This document shows, in pieces, positions 1 to 15,159 of a stretch of DNA of 64,000 bases (position 1 is its first letter; every line of letters begins with the position of its first letter). The position numbers were made by a program, and so were the translations under genes. The stretch spans positions 182,817,520 to 182,881,519 of the forward strand of contig NC_089491.1 of assembly GCF_036850765.1 (NCBI RefSeq), in the 5' to 3' direction. This stretch comes from Saccopteryx bilineata (Eukaryota > Chordata > Mammalia > Chiroptera > Emballonuridae). The notes beneath the pieces were generated by a model. It did no database searches and was not told the origin of the DNA. It saw only the letters and a list, made by a program, of their open reading frames with translations.

Positions 1-2642
<2,642 letters not shown>

Positions 2643-2817
2643 TTTTTTTATTCATTTTAGAAAGGAGAGAGAGACAGAGAGAGACAGAGAGAGAAGGGGG
2701 AAGGAGCAAGAAGTATCAACTCCCATATGTGCCTTGACCAGGCAAGTGCAGATTTTGAACCGGTGACCTCAGCGTTCCAGGTCGACACTCTACCCACTGC
2801 ACTACCACAAGTCAGGC
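2643..2817 (-). mobile_element. Bat tRNA-derived SINE (short Rhin-like form)
   Basis: In reverse orientation: a T-rich tail, a GA-rich stretch (the CT tract of the sense strand), then the tRNA-related head ending in GTCAGGC. Flanked by TGAATAATCTTTA at 2630-2642 and TGAATAATTTTTA at 2818-2830, a 13-base TSD with one mismatch. Confidence 0.92.
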
Positions 2818-3194
2818 TGAATAATTTTTAAATAGACATCTTATTGTATTTTCTAAAGATTCCTTCTTCAGTGCCAGGTCAAGTGGTCAGGGTAAGCAGG
2901 TTAAATAAGATGAATTAGAGGGATTCCTGTACAGAATTAAATCACTTCAAATCTATTTTTCTTAATGTGCTTTAAAAAATAACCAGGTACAACAGCCAGT
3001 ACATTTTATTGTGTACATCACTACTGCTGGAGAGATGCAGATGTTTTAATATTGTTGGACTGCACTGTGCTGTACTTACTAAAAGTAGGAGAAAAATGGA
3101 AAAGCAGGTAGAAAAATACCAACATTTTTAAATTGAGCCCACAAAACTCAGGAATGCAAAGAAATCATGTAATAAAATAATAGCTACATATAAT

Positions 3195-3480
3195 AAAAGT
3201 TTAGCACCTACTTTATCCAGAACATTAATTGCTTGTTTTATAGAACATTAATTGCTTTCCAGAACAAATTTGGGATGTTGGTATATCTATCCCCATTTTA
3301 AAGACGATGAAATGTGGAAATTTGCCAGAGGTATATTTAACAATAGATTAACAATTCAAACCCAGACTTGTCTGATACTAAAATCCTTACATTACTACAT
3401 TGCTAAGAGGTAAGCAAAATCCATGTAACGTGTTTAACACTATGCATAGAAGAGAGTAAATTCTCAATAAATGCTGAGTT
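3195..3480 (+). repeat. MIR-like ancient SINE relic
   Basis: Contains the MIR-type order: a CCCCATTTTAAAGA-like core, a diverged 'antigen-like' middle, and an end resembling CTCAATAAATGCTGAGT. A short local duplication of AGAACATTAATTGCTT occurs at about 3220-3260. Family assigned by eye; edges approximate. Confidence 0.55.
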
Positions 3481-4100
3481 ATGGTTAAATGAGCATTTTT
3501 CTAGGTGTGCCTTGTGAAACTGTCCAAGAATGCTAATACAGTATTAGTGAAATTCAAGGGGCAAATACATTTGTAAAATTCTGGGTTCAACAAATTTAGC
3601 CAGGTTTTTATTTTTTTAACAAGAAGCATATCTAACTGTGTAGCATTTTCCAGAAACCTTTCTCCACAGAGTAACACAGGATACTCGTGTCCTCAGGAAG
3701 CCTCTTAGAGAAATATGCTTTAGGATTCTTCTCTCAGTAGACAAATGACCACTTGAAGTCTCCCATTCTATTGCCTTGGTTTCCCCTCAGCTTTCGGACT
3801 ACTAGCTTTGTTATAGAATCTTTTCTAACCATCTTGCCTCCCCTCTACATCCAATCCTGCAACTCATGGTACTGCATATCATCTACAAGAATGAGCAGTT
3901 TAGCAAAATTCATCTGACAAGAAGAACTGCTTAGCATAATTCTTGATAATAGCTTTCCCACAGCAAACAGCCTTTGCTGCAAGGTCAGTGACCCACTGTA
4001 TTTTCCATCCCACTGCGCACCCACCACGCAAGATGACAAAGCTGACAGCTGGTCAAACTTATAACTAGACATATGGAAATAGAAACACCTACCATGTCAC
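3481..4100. other. Intronic sequence, nothing recognised
   Basis: No repeat family or exon-like signal that I can name. A 75-codon open frame on the minus strand (3845-4072) has no recognisable domain and no splice context. Confidence 0.4.
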
Positions 4101-4470
4101 CTGGCTGTCAAACTAAAAAAGGAAGCAACTTTTGGAAGGTCAACATTTGGAAGTCTCGAAAAGCCCATGCCTTCCCCTTCTCATCTAAACCCCACCCTTA
4201 ACCAGTCAATTACCATCTTCTCTTAATACTAATTCCTCAGTATCTCCTAAATGTATACACTTACTTCCAACTCTACACCAATACTGCAGTGCAGACTACC
4301 ACCAAAACTTCTCACAGGCCACAGCCCCCTAACTGGACTTCCTGCCATCAATTATGCCATCTTCAGGAACTAAAGGCAGGGTCAGGGTCTGCCTTTTTCA
4401 CCGCTATATCTGCAGTATTTAGTACTTCCTAAGTGCCTGATGAACACTATTGACTGAATGTAATGCAGTC
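4100..4470 (+). repeat. L2-like LINE relic (3' region)
   Basis: Resembles the L2 3' region: CTTCTC/ACTCC-rich text, then 'GGCAGGGTCAGGGTCTGCC', then a 'stage-of-use' end with CCTAAGTGCCTGATGAA and a TTGACTGAATG terminus. Highly diverged; edges approximate. Confidence 0.5.
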
Positions 4471-4779
4471 TCTATGGTGTAGCCAGATATGTAACTACAA
4501 TTATGAGACACCTTTCGAAAGATTAAAACTTTCCCATGATTTCCCTTTACATTCAGAGGGAAAAAGATTATGACCTTAAGCAAGGTACAAAAACCTGTAT
4601 CAGTGTTAGTAAAAAGAAATTAGTTTTGCCTCATTATAACTCTAATTTGATTTTATGCTGCTCCTCCTCCTTTAACTCTACTAAGTTGCCTCAAAGCTTT
4701 CCAGTAGAGCTCACCTCTGTTACTTGAGACATATCAGCCACACACTGCATCCTCCATGCACTCTTTGAAATACTAATTT

Positions 4780-4985
4780 CTATTCATTGATCAGGGAGTA
4801 TGTTAGAATTCCTCCCACAGGATGTGTCCAACACCTTTGTATGAACAACCACTGGCCACACTGTATTATAACTTTCCACTCAAACTTAATGTTCCTAAAG
4901 ATAGGGACTGTGTCCAACACATTTGTGAATACCTAGGGCTTGGCCCACAGTTGTTCTTAACAACTGGTGCTGAATGTTGAATGTT
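4780..4985 (+). repeat. L2-like 3' end relic
   Basis: Carries the L2-type tail: 'AGGGACTGTGTCCAACAC', 'CTAGGGCTTGGCCCACAG' and a terminal 'TGCTGAATGTTGAATG'. Assigned by eye. Confidence 0.5.
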
Positions 4986-5193
4986 GGTGGTACCCTGGCA
5001 CCAAAGCTATTGTGTAGGTGTCAATGTGAGTAGAAGAAGTATGTGTCATTCCCTTAGGATGGAATTGCAAAAGGAGAAACAGGAAGAAGAATATATGAAA
5101 GAAGTGGGTGAGGAGAGACAGAACAAGCAAACTGGACAAAAAGAAAATAAGCAGGGAGAAATCCAATTTGTAATAAGTCTTATTCTGATTTTT

Positions 5194-5527
5194 TTTTTAA
5201 TGAGAGAGAAAAAAAAACAGAGAGAGAGACAGGGACAGACAGGAAAGAGAAAGCCGAGAAGCATTAATTCTTTGTTGCGGCACCTTAGTTGTTTATTGAT
5301 TGCTTTCTCATATGTGCCTTGACCCAGGGGCTCTAGCCAAGCCAGTGACCACATGCTCAAGCCAGTGGCCTTGGGCTTCAAGCCAGCGAACTTTGGGCTC
5401 AGGCCAGTGCCATGGGGTCATGTCTGTGAGTGAGCCTGCACTCAAGCTGGTGACCTCGGAGTTTCAAACCTGGGTCCCCAGTGTCCCAGGCCAATGCTCT
5501 ATGCATTGCACCACCACCTGGTCAGGC
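5194..5527 (-). mobile_element. Bat tRNA-derived SINE (long form)
   Basis: Reverse-oriented long SINE with the characteristic repeated 'AAGCCAGTG' spacer motifs and a head ending CCTGGTCAGGC. Perfect 18-base TSD AGTCTTATTCTGATTTTT at 5176-5193 and 5528-5545. Exact TSD conservation suggests a fairly recent insertion. Confidence 0.95.
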
Positions 5528-5545
5528 AGTCTTATTCTGATTTTT

Positions 5546-6535
5546 AAATAACAATCAAACTTGAGCAAACTGAAGTGTAATGTAGCAGTAGGGGATTTTT
5601 GACAAAGGGGGCAATGTCAAAGAGAAACCAAAGAAAAAGAAAGTTGCATGGCACATTTCTTTTTGACCTTGTACTGGAGCACTGAGGAGGGTGCACTCGT
5701 TTCCCATCCAATGTGCTAAACACCAAGTCTCAGTACAATTTTCCACCACAGTCAACAGCCCAATGCACTTTCAGAATTTTCACATTCACCTATAAAAAGA
5801 GTAAACTTTAAATCAGTTTTGAATCAGCAAAAGCTGAGGGGAAAAGAAACAGGAAACAGAAGGATAAATACACAGAGAGAAAGAAAACCTGAAATCACTC
5901 CCCAAGCAGCAGCAAGGAGCCAAGAGAAGCAAGACAACTGAGAAATAGTAACCTTGGCAGTGAAGGGTGCTGAAGTGAAAAGTTGTCGAAGTGGAGGACT
6001 GACAATTAAATCTCCAGACTGCTTTGTACTCTTCTCCACTGTATTACACAGTTATATTCACTGAGGTTTAGACTTCTGGGTGATTTTGAACCCATCCCCT
6101 CCCACCAACGCCAGGAGTATACGTAATCACGAATAAGCAAGAACTAAAAAACTGTTATGCTACTAAAAAAATCATTTCTCCATAGAAATAGCAAGTAAAT
6201 TCAACTGATCTGAAGAAGACAAAATGGAAAAAAAAGAGGGAGGAGTAACTTATATAGAAAGGCAATGAATTCTGGGGATAGAATCCAAGCATTTGTTTTC
6301 CCTTTGAGCTTAAGTCATTTCTGTGGAAATAAAGGTCATTTAAGGCAATATATATATCAAGTATATATATATATATAAATAAAATTAGGGGATATTTAAA
6401 AATGAATATAAAGCAATTTATATATACTGCGTGTGTATATATATAAGACTTTTTAGGACATTTCTCTACATTGATTCAGACCATCCTGGTGTTAATCAAT
6501 TATAATGCCATGAATTTCAAAAGCCAAAACTAGTA
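5546..6535. other. Intronic sequence, nothing recognised
   Basis: Mixed-composition DNA with short TATATA runs near 6340-6450. No named repeat or exon signal found. Confidence 0.4.
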
Positions 6536-7190
6536 CAGGGTGTTTCTCAGGTTACAACAGTATTGACATACCAAGTTTTGAGTTTATGACACTCACTCCC
6601 ATAAAAACTTGAAAACACTGAGACATGAGTGTTTCAGCTTATAACATTAGCATCATACTTAACAGACTATGTCATACTTACAGACAAGCCTGGAATAATT
6701 CTTTAAGGCAGAGAGGTCTGCAACAGATCCTGTACCCTCTACATCAGCTGTTTCTCAAGATAAAACACCTGTAGTGCAGGTAGAATCATCCCCAGCATCT
6801 CCTGCATGTTCCTTAGGCAATCCTGATTCACCTGACCCAGTATCTCCAGCACCTTCTGCAGGTTCACCTGCCTCTCCAGCTCCCTCCTCCCAATAGGTCA
6901 CTCTCTACCACCTTGCAATGCCCCTTCCAGTGTGCAGCCAACCACAGGAGTAAAGGTAAGGATTTTTTTTTACAGTTTTTGTCATTTTATTTTGTGTACA
7001 GTATGGTATATTTATGTCCTTTTCTTTTTTTCTGTGGCTTAGTTGTGTTTTTATATTCTAGATTATGATTTTACAACTGTGTTAGGATAGACAAGTGATT
7101 AACGCTAGGGTGTGTTTCTACTTACACCAAAATTCAGGTTACATCACTGCCGTAAGAACAGAATTGTGTAGTAACCCAAGGATTCCCTGT
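6536..7190 (+). mobile_element. Tigger-like (pogo/Tc1-mariner) DNA transposon relic
   Basis: Starts CAGGGTGTTTCTCAGGTTAC after a TA and ends in a diverged inverted version (GTAACCCAAGGATTCCCTG). The two subterminal blocks (CAGGTTACAACAG; inverted TTCAGGTTACATCACTG) resemble each other. Between 6690 and 6960 is proline/serine-rich text (repeats of TCACCTG, TCTCCAGCACC) like the C-terminal tail of a Tigger transposase, broken by stops. Internally deleted and non-autonomous. Confidence 0.65.
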
Positions 7191-7399
7191 CTAGGAATCA
7201 ACCCTTGAGGTCAAATATTCCAATTGATAAGGTTTGTTCCTTTTGGCCTCATGGGAACCAGAATGATCTATATAAAATCACATTACTCCACTTTATATTT
7301 TCCTTAAAATCCCAAATTCACCTACTCATTGAAAAGAGAGTAAAATGTAAATTTCTTACTGGAAAAAAGGCTCAACCTTCCCCCTCTCTGAGCTGACTT

Positions 7400-7860
7400 A
7401 ACATCCCTGTTTCCTTTGTTCCTGATACTTCAACCACATTGGCCAGCCCTCTGTCCCTAGTGCCAAGCTTGATCTAGAGCTTACACTGAACTTTTTATAT
7501 AGCTCTGCCTTGAAGGCTTTTCCTCCAGTCTTCACACAGTGAGCTTCTGTTTCTGATCACCTCCCCAGAGAGCCTTCCTGACCATCCTGCCCTCCAGAGT
7601 CCAAAGACACCGACCCCACAGCCTCTTTCTTCCAATACTCTGGAGCATTGTATTTATTACAATATGAAATTATCTTATTTACATATTACACATTTATGCA
7701 TTTACTTTCTTTTTCTTGAAATAAAATGTAATTGCCACAAAGGCAGAATCTGTCTATTAACCATCACTCCAGCAATAAAACAATATCTAAAATGTAGAAT
7801 ACACTGCATGTTCAATGAAGAAATGTGTGTATTGAATATATAATTATAACAGAATAGATG
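7400..7860 (+). repeat. L2 LINE 3'-end relic
   Basis: Contains the L2 signature 'TGATCACCTCCCCAGAGAG', 'CCTTCCTGACCATCCTGCC', a TTTATTACAATATGAAATTATC block, 'CACAAAGGCAGAATCTGTCT' and a decayed end. This order matches the terminal L2 consensus as I remember it. Confidence 0.72.
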
Positions 7861-7976
7861 AATCCCTTTTAATAGAAAAGTTTCTTTACTTCTTTTAATT
7901 TAAACAAATTTCTATTTTATTCATCAGCTAGGAATGCCAATGGCAAGAACAGCACACATGTTTGTGAAGTTATACA

Positions 7977-8492
7977 CAGTGGTGGGATTGAAATAATTTA
8001 ACGACCGGTTCTCTGCCCTAATGACCATTTTAAGTATAACAAAATGATATACCGAAAGGTAGTTCATTATTTCATGCATTTAATACTTAAATAAGAACAA
8101 TAAAAGAGGAACATAAAACTAGATTATGTTATAAGAGTTTTAAAATATTAATGTAAAAATATTAAGTAATACCTGACAAAAAACAATAAAACTGTTATTT
8201 GAGATATTTCCATTATTGCTTCTTGATTGGCATCCTCACTTGCAATTTTTTTCAGCTATAGATGGAATGAACATTACTACAGGCACTTAGAATACAGTGT
8301 TGCACAAAATGAACTTTAAAAAACAGTAAAGAATGTAAATTTGTGATTTCCACATTGGGCGGCTACCCAGGTGCCCACCTTAGAGAGAACCCTGATTACA
8401 AGTGCCATTTTAACAACAAATTCACTGAACTCAATAAAAAATTAGGTATTGGTTCTGCCAAACTCATGTGAACTGGCTGAATCCCACCACTA
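7977..8492 (+). mobile_element. Non-autonomous hAT transposon with TSD
   Basis: Left end CAGTGGTGGGATT and right end AATCCCACCACTA form a 13-base terminal inverted repeat (the final bases have mutated). The 8-base flanks are GTTATACA (7969-7976) and GTGATAGA (8493-8500), six of eight matching, as expected for an aged hAT duplication. The 516-base interior is AT-rich with no transposase frame. Confidence 0.82.
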
Positions 8493-9697
8493 GTGATAGA
8501 ATATGAAGTGAGAAGAAGAGCAAGGGGGGAGATAAAGGTGATGGGTGAAAACATGACTTGCGGAGGTGAACACAATATGGTTGGTGTACAGAGATGTGCT
8601 GTAGACTTGGGCTCTTGAAACCTCTATGATTTTGTTGACCAGTGTCACTCCAACAAAGTCACTTAAATAAAAAAACTAAAAAAAAAGCAGAGTCTAGGTT
8701 AATAATTCAAGAAACACACAAAGAAAGGAAATAAAGTTACAGTGGTAGCTAGAGAGATTTTAATAAATTGATGGGAAAGAGAAGAAAGAAGTTAAAGATA
8801 CCAAAGTGAAGGAGAACTAAAAAGTTTTTGTAAACTATTTTTACCTTCTACAAGTATGCTATTATAATATTATTACAATTATAATAAGTTATTATTGTTA
8901 TTACTTTTAATTTCCAATTTTATATAGAAACAAATATATCTTCCAAAATTAAGTCATTCTTTGTTGTTAGGTTATCAGAATAATCCTACTAAATAGGAGA
9001 TCTAAAGCCACAAGTTTCACCACATTGTTGGTTTTATCCAATAATAATGTCTCACTTGGCTACAATTTTATTATAAAGATTATAACTGCTATGGTACATC
9101 CAAATTATTTACTAAAAAAGCAATTATCTTTGCAATAGATAATATCAGTACTGACATAGATAGATAAATAGATATAGATAGATGATAGATTATAGATAGA
9201 TAGATGATTGAGAGATAAAGACTAAGTAGATATAGACATGTATTAACGTATAAAGGACTTATATGTGTATGTGCTTTGTATGTATAAGAATATATAGTAA
9301 CAAATTTAAAAGATAATCATGTAACCCTACCATTAATACTACATTGTGTGTTATATTATCCAGAAGCTGAGGTGGTTAATTCCAGTTATTTTTATTATTT
9401 CAATTCATTTTGTTTTTATTTTACATCATCACATTATAGTCTTTCACACCACATTTACCATGTGCATTATTTGAGTTAGAATTTCCCTGTTGAACAATTA
9501 GAACTGGATTTCCCATCTTGTAAATTATCATCTAAAGTTTACAGATTTGGAATTTCATATGCCAGTCATACAATTAGCCCAATTAAGCTCATATTTTTTT
9601 TCAGGTAACTATAGAATAAGAACTGAAATCCAAATCAGTTTCTCAACTTTTTCTAAACTGAAACAACTATTTTAAAATTCTCTTTTTTTCTTTTTTT
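8493..9697. other. AT-rich intronic sequence with a GATA microsatellite
   Basis: Low-complexity (GATA)n-type run at about 9158-9222. Otherwise unclassified AT-rich sequence. Confidence 0.5.
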
Positions 9698-9901
9698 GCC
9701 TGACCTGTGGTGGCACAGTGGATAAAGCATCAACCTGGAACACTGACGTCGCTGGTTTGAAACCCTGGGCTTGCCTGGTCAAGGCACATATGGGAGTTGA
9801 TGCTTCCAGCTCCCCCCTCCCTCCTTCTTTCTCTCTCTCTCTTTCTCTCTCTCCCCTCTCTAAAAATGAATAAAAATAAAATCTTTAAAATTAAATAAAA
9901 T
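9698..9901 (+). mobile_element. Bat tRNA-derived SINE (short Rhin-like form)
   Basis: Head GCCTGACCTGTGGTGGCACA, CT-rich middle, AATAAAATAAAA tail. AAAATTCTC flanks at 9674-9682 and 9902-9910. An extra T-rich stretch of about 15 bases lies between the left duplication and the head. Confidence 0.9.
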
Positions 9902-11735
9902 AAAATTCTCACCTTTTTTGAAAAATCAGTGTTTCATGATAAATCTACTTTTTAGATTGCATTCTATTAAAAAGTCAACCCTGGAGATTTAGCCAAGAAA
10001 TATACATTGGTTTCTAAAGATTGCCTGGCAGCAAAAACAATCCTCATTTAAGGACCACAATTACCACCTATCTTCACCCAAATTGTATACTTCCATTTAT
10101 TTCCCACAATACTGCAATGTGGGTGGGTACAAAAACCCAGGAGTGCTTTTGCATTATACTTAACAATGTACAGCCCAAGTGCTGATTTTGTACAAATGCC
10201 TCGGCTACCTGCAGGCTACAGTAATAGAAAATAGAAATGTATTGTCATTTAAATGATTTCTCCAGTAGCATACAACATTCTAAAACTTCAATACCCAAAA
10301 CAGATTAAAATGTTAAAAGCAAAATAAAGCCATATTTGAGATTATGATAGCACTAGAAAGACACCTGAAATAATCAAGGCTACCCAAAACCACAATGTTA
10401 TGTATTTGTTATTACAACTGAATCTCTATCTATAAAATGGGAATGTCATCTATTTCTCAAAGAGAAGTCTCATTATAATTAACAAGAAATCATGTGACCA
10501 TTTGGACTTAAGTAAATCGAAGGTGTTACTATTTCTTTGCAAGTCCTACTCTCAGACCATGGGCTTGCAAGTCAGAAATAGGTGCCTGAATGTGACTCTG
10601 GTTTCAGAACACAACAGTGAAGTGAATCTGTCCCAGTTTACTTAACAACGTCAGCCTTCACACACATATATGGAATGCACAAATACTATTACACATTGGT
10701 AGTAAGAAATAAATTTTGTAAGAAATAATTATAATGTATATAAAGCATTTAACTCAAAGCCAGAATAAACACTCAAAATATAGACATTATTATATATTAT
10801 TAATAATATCTGAAAAATAGCCTCCTGGCTAGAAATATGTAGGGAACAAAAAAGTCTTTGAGCAAAAACTAAAAGAGTTCATGTGTTTTAATCACAGGTG
10901 AAAAATGAATCTATTTTTAGGAATTAATTCTGAGTCTATAGAATTGGAAGAAAAGAATACTAACCAAAAAGCTAAAACTGGAACAGGGCTGAATAATAGT
11001 CTTTTGATGGCTCTACAAAATAAATATTGACACTTGGGTATCAGAGAACAGACATCAAATCTATAAATTTACAGCATTATAGAATCATTAAGTAGAACAA
11101 ATATTCCTCAGATGCCTCTAGAGATACATAGAATACACTGAAGTTATTGATAATTACTATGCATGTTTTTATAGTTTTAAAAGTACTGGTTTAAAAGTAC
11201 TAGCTCATTCAATATATTATTGAATCATCATAATAATTCTTAATAATACTCATAAAAACTAAGCTCTGCATATACTAATGTTCCCAGATTACATATAGAA
11301 TCTGAAAGAGTAATTTGAAGACAACTAATAAATTGCAGAGGAGAGTCTTAAATCCAAATCTTTTGCCCTTTGGCTCAGTTTTCATCACAACAGTGGTTAA
11401 ACCATGCTTCTGTAAAGGGTCCTTCAAAAGTATGTGATGCATCCTGCCAAGTGTGCACTTAAAAAGGCTAAAATAAAGTTCTAGCTTTCAATTATTGAGG
11501 AAATTATCAAAAGAAAATCACCTCATTGCCAAGTTACTGGATAAAGGTATCCATTGTTGTGCTCTGTGGACTATAAAATGATCATCCTTTAAATGGTGCA
11601 CCTTTTACCATTTGTATTCATTGAGTGGTCTGGTGGAAGTGAGTTGAAATTTTCAGTTAAGTGTCCCATTGTCTACTAGACAATTGTCTACTGAGATCAG
11701 ATCTAATGGAATCGCTATAGCAGAAGTGCCAACCT
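9902..11735. other. Intronic sequence, mostly unclassified
   Basis: No clear family. A possible MIR relic lies around 11180-11370 (CTCATTCAAT then CAGAGGAGAGTCTTAAATCC) and a small tandem duplication of TTTAAAAGTACT at 11174-11205. Confidence 0.4.
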
Positions 11736-11799
11736 CAGATAAGGTTGTTAGATAAAATACAGAATTCCAACTTAAATTGGAATCTATCCTTTTTTATAA

Positions 11800-13250
11800 G
11801 TTCATTAATATATAATTGATATATAAAAATAGTGTGTATATTTAATGTATACAATATGCCTTAGGATGCAAACTTCCACAATACATCACCATTATCAAGG
11901 TATACACACACATCAGTGCCCTCCAAAAGTTTCCTTGTATCATTTTGCTCTGTGTGTGTGTTAAGAACATTTAAAATGACATCTACACTCTTAACATATT
12001 TTGAAGTACACATCATATCGTCAATTATATGTACTATGTTGTACAGCAGACCTCTAGAACTTACTCCTGTTATAACCGTAATTTTATACTCAATGAACAA
12101 CTGTCCGTTTCCTCCTCCCCTACACCCTGACACCAACATTCTCCTTTCTGCTTCTATAACTTTGACTATTTTAGAGACATCATATAAGTGGAATCATGTA
12201 GTATTCACCCTTTATGAGTAATTTACTTTGCATAATGTCTTCTAGGTCTATCCATGTTATCACAAATGGAAGGATTTTCTTCTTTCTTAAGGCTAAATAA
12301 TATTTCATTGTATGTATATGCTACATTTTCCTTATCCATTCATCTGTCAGTGGACTATCGGGTTGTCTTTATATCTTGGTTATTGCAAGTAATGCTGTAA
12401 CAAATGTGAGAGCATAAATATTTAAGATCTTGATTTCAGCCTGACCAGGCAATGGTGCAGTGGATAGAGCGTCAGACTAAGATGCAGAGGACCCAGGTTT
12501 GAGACCCCGAGGTCGTCAGCTTGAGTGTAGGCTCATCTGGTTTGAGCAAAGCTCACCAGCTTGGACCCAAGGTCGCTGGCTTGAGCAAGGGGTTACTCAG
12601 TCTGCTGAAGGCCTATGGTCAAGGCACATATGAGAAAGCAATCAATGAACACCTAAGGTGTCACAACAAAAAACTGATGATTGATGCTTCTCATCTCTCT
12701 GTGTTCCTGTCTGTCTGTCCCTGTCTATCCCTCTCTCTGACTCTCTCTTTCTGTCTCTGTAAAAAAAATTTTAAAAAAGATCATGATTTTAATTCTTCTG
12801 GAAATATACCCACACTGGGATGGGGGGGGGGTCATAAGGCAATTTTACTTTTAATTTTGAGGAACCTACATATTGTTTTCCATAGTGGCTACACAATTTT
12901 ACATTTTAGCACAATATATAAGGGATCCATACTCTCCACATCTCACTAACACTTTACTTATCTTTTGGAGTTTTTTTTATAATAACCATCCTAACAGGTG
13001 TGAGGTGATAGCTCATTGTAGTTTGAATTTGTATTCTGATGACTAGTGACCTTGAGCAACTTTTCATGTACCTTTTGACCACTTTTATGTCTTGTTTGGA
13101 AAGATGTCTATTTAGGTCTTCTGCCCATTTTCAAATCTTTTCTCTTTGTTGTTAGGTTCTAGAAGACCCTTATATATTCTATACATTAACCACTTATCCA
13201 ATTTATTTGAAATTCACATTTAACTGAGAGTCCTATAATTTTAGTTGCCA
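11800..13250 (-). mobile_element. Ancient L1 3' part (antisense), split by a SINE
   Basis: Plus-strand text reads as an inverted L1: a 3'UTR with ATTGATATATAAAAA-type sequence, then inverted ORF2 C-terminal text including GGAATCATGTAGTATTC, CATTGTATGTATATGCTACA and GGAACCTACATATTGTTTTC. It continues on the far side of the SINE at 12439-12776. No open frame survives. Confidence 0.75.
12439..12776 (+). mobile_element. Bat tRNA-derived SINE (long form) inside old L1
   Basis: Head GCCTGACCAGGCAATGGTGC, spacer with 'GCTCATCTGGTTTGAGCAAA', tail of CTCTGTAAAAAAAA. TSDs AAGATCTTGATTT (12424-12436) and AAGATCATGATTT (12777-12789), one mismatch. Box A has decayed (AATGGTGCAGTGG). Confidence 0.94.
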
Positions 13251-13302
13251 TCTGACAACTCTAGTTTTCAACTATATTATTTTAAGCAACAAACTAACAT
13301 TG

Positions 13303-13685
13303 GCCTGACCCGTGGTAGCTCAGTGGATAGAGTGATGACCTGGGATGATGAGTTCCCAGGTGTGAAACCTCAAATTTACTGGCTTAAGCTCAGGATCATC
13401 TGGCTTGAGCACAGGCTCACCAGCCTGAGCATGAGGTCACCAGCTTGAGTGTGGAATCATCAACACAATCCCATGGTTGCTGGCTTGAGCCCAAAGGTCA
13501 CTGGCTTGAACCTCAAGGTTCCTGGCTTGATCAAGGGGTCACTGGCTCAGCTGGAGCTCCCCTATCAAGTCACACATGAGAAGAAATCAATGAGCAACTA
13601 AAGTGATGCAACTATGTATTGATGCTTCTCATCTCTCCCTCTTTCTCTCTCTCTCTCTCTAATAAAAAGGAAAAAAAGAAAAAAG
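13303..13685 (+). mobile_element. Bat tRNA-derived SINE (long form)
   Basis: Head GCCTGACCCGTGGTAGCTCA, multiple 'GGCTTGAGC' spacer motifs, CT-rich stretch and A-rich tail. TSDs AAACTAACATTG (13291-13302) and AAACTACCATTG (13686-13697). Confidence 0.93.
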
Positions 13686-13929
13686 AAACTACCATTGACT
13701 TTTTGATTGAAATATGCTTGTCTAAAGAAAAATAAAACTAAGTTTTCATAGTAGATAATGGAGATTAAAATAATATAATCTTTAATTGCTTTTTGGTTGA
13801 CTATCTTCTACTACAGACCCAGGAAGAGATGTCTGAAAACTACTTCAAACTGTCTGCAGTTCTAATGGCTGATTTTGAAGATCCTGCTCTATATCTTCTG
13901 ATTTAAAATGTAGCAAATTTAGTTTTAAA

Positions 13930-14165
13930 AGGGAATTGAGAGAATGTGGTTTAAATTCAGACATTGGATGTCAAGATTTCACTATATACTAGCTGTTAGA
14001 GCCATTTAATTTCATAAAGCCTTGGTTTCTTCTTTCATAATATGGAGATATAACAAAACCTGCCTCAAAGAGCTGTTGGGCTAGTAAATGAGTTAATCTA
14101 TGTGGAGTTCCAAGAATAGATCCTGGCACATAGTAAGCAATATATAAAAGCTAGCTATGACACAG
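13930..14165 (+). repeat. MIR relic
   Basis: MIR-type order: 'TTAAATTCAGACATTGG', 'TATACTAGCTGTTAGAGCC', 'GCCTTGGTTTCTTC', a 'CCTGCCTCAAAGAGCTGTTG' block and an end 'CCTGGCACATAGTAAGCAAT'. This is one of the clearer MIRs in the window. Confidence 0.75.
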
Positions 14166-15157
14166 TAGTCATTCAAGATTATTCTGTGATTAACTTGTTT
14201 ATTCAATAAGGAATAATCAGTTGACTGATTTCGATTTCTATGTTATAAGTACAGTACCACAAGGCATCAAGAAAACACTAATCACATGTCCTTTATTTTA
14301 CATTCCCTGTTAAGTCATTTTACTCTCTCGCAATAACTATAGTTACAATAGTTTGAGGGTAGTTTAATCTCTCAGATTTAAATTTTATATCTCTTCGCAT
14401 TTCACAATATTAACCTTACATTCTTTCTCTGTATTTCTGTTTTGTATTCAGTGTCCTATCCTTACCATTTGTTTTGTTTTGTTTTTTAAACTAGGAACTA
14501 TTGTTCCCAGGACCCAAAACTGTTCTTCCCAAAGGTAAAAAGGAGTATAATTATGTAGTATAATGTAAGCAAAATTTCATACTAATCCCCCTGTAACAAG
14601 CAATATATGATGTCAAACAAGCCATGAGAAAATTTGAGTGTAACGAAGCTAAAATTTAAAATGTAATAAAGCTATTTAATTTAAAAAAATAGCTGACACT
14701 ATTCTGTCTCCTCTTCTAGAAAAACTCCAAGCAAAATGTCAACAACTGGGAAGTTTTTCATTTACCTTCTCCTAGCCTCTTACAGCCACGTCATGCTATG
14801 TCACTCACTGTGCCGGTGTAGGTGGTAGGAGACTGGCAGTGTGTAGACAACCCTCAAAGCAGCCACTTATAAATAATATTAAGATAGCTACATTTCACAA
14901 TTCTTGGGTAGAGTATCACTAAATAAAATAAGAAAGAAAACATTTAATCATATGTACCCTTTTATAGGTAGCAAAATCACAATCCTAGCATTTAATTTTG
15001 TTATTATGGCAAAAACAGAGGTAGCTCAGCCCACAGCATCTAAGTCCCACAAACAGGAATAAAATATTTTCTTTCCTTTTTTTAAATAAAACCTTTATAG
15101 TTATTAATGCAAACAATTTATGGTCATGAAATCATTTTTAAATATTTGTCTACTCTA
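14166..15157. other. Intronic sequence, nothing recognised
   Basis: AT-rich, with short T and A runs. No repeat family or exon signal identified. Confidence 0.4.
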
Positions 15158-15159
15158 CA

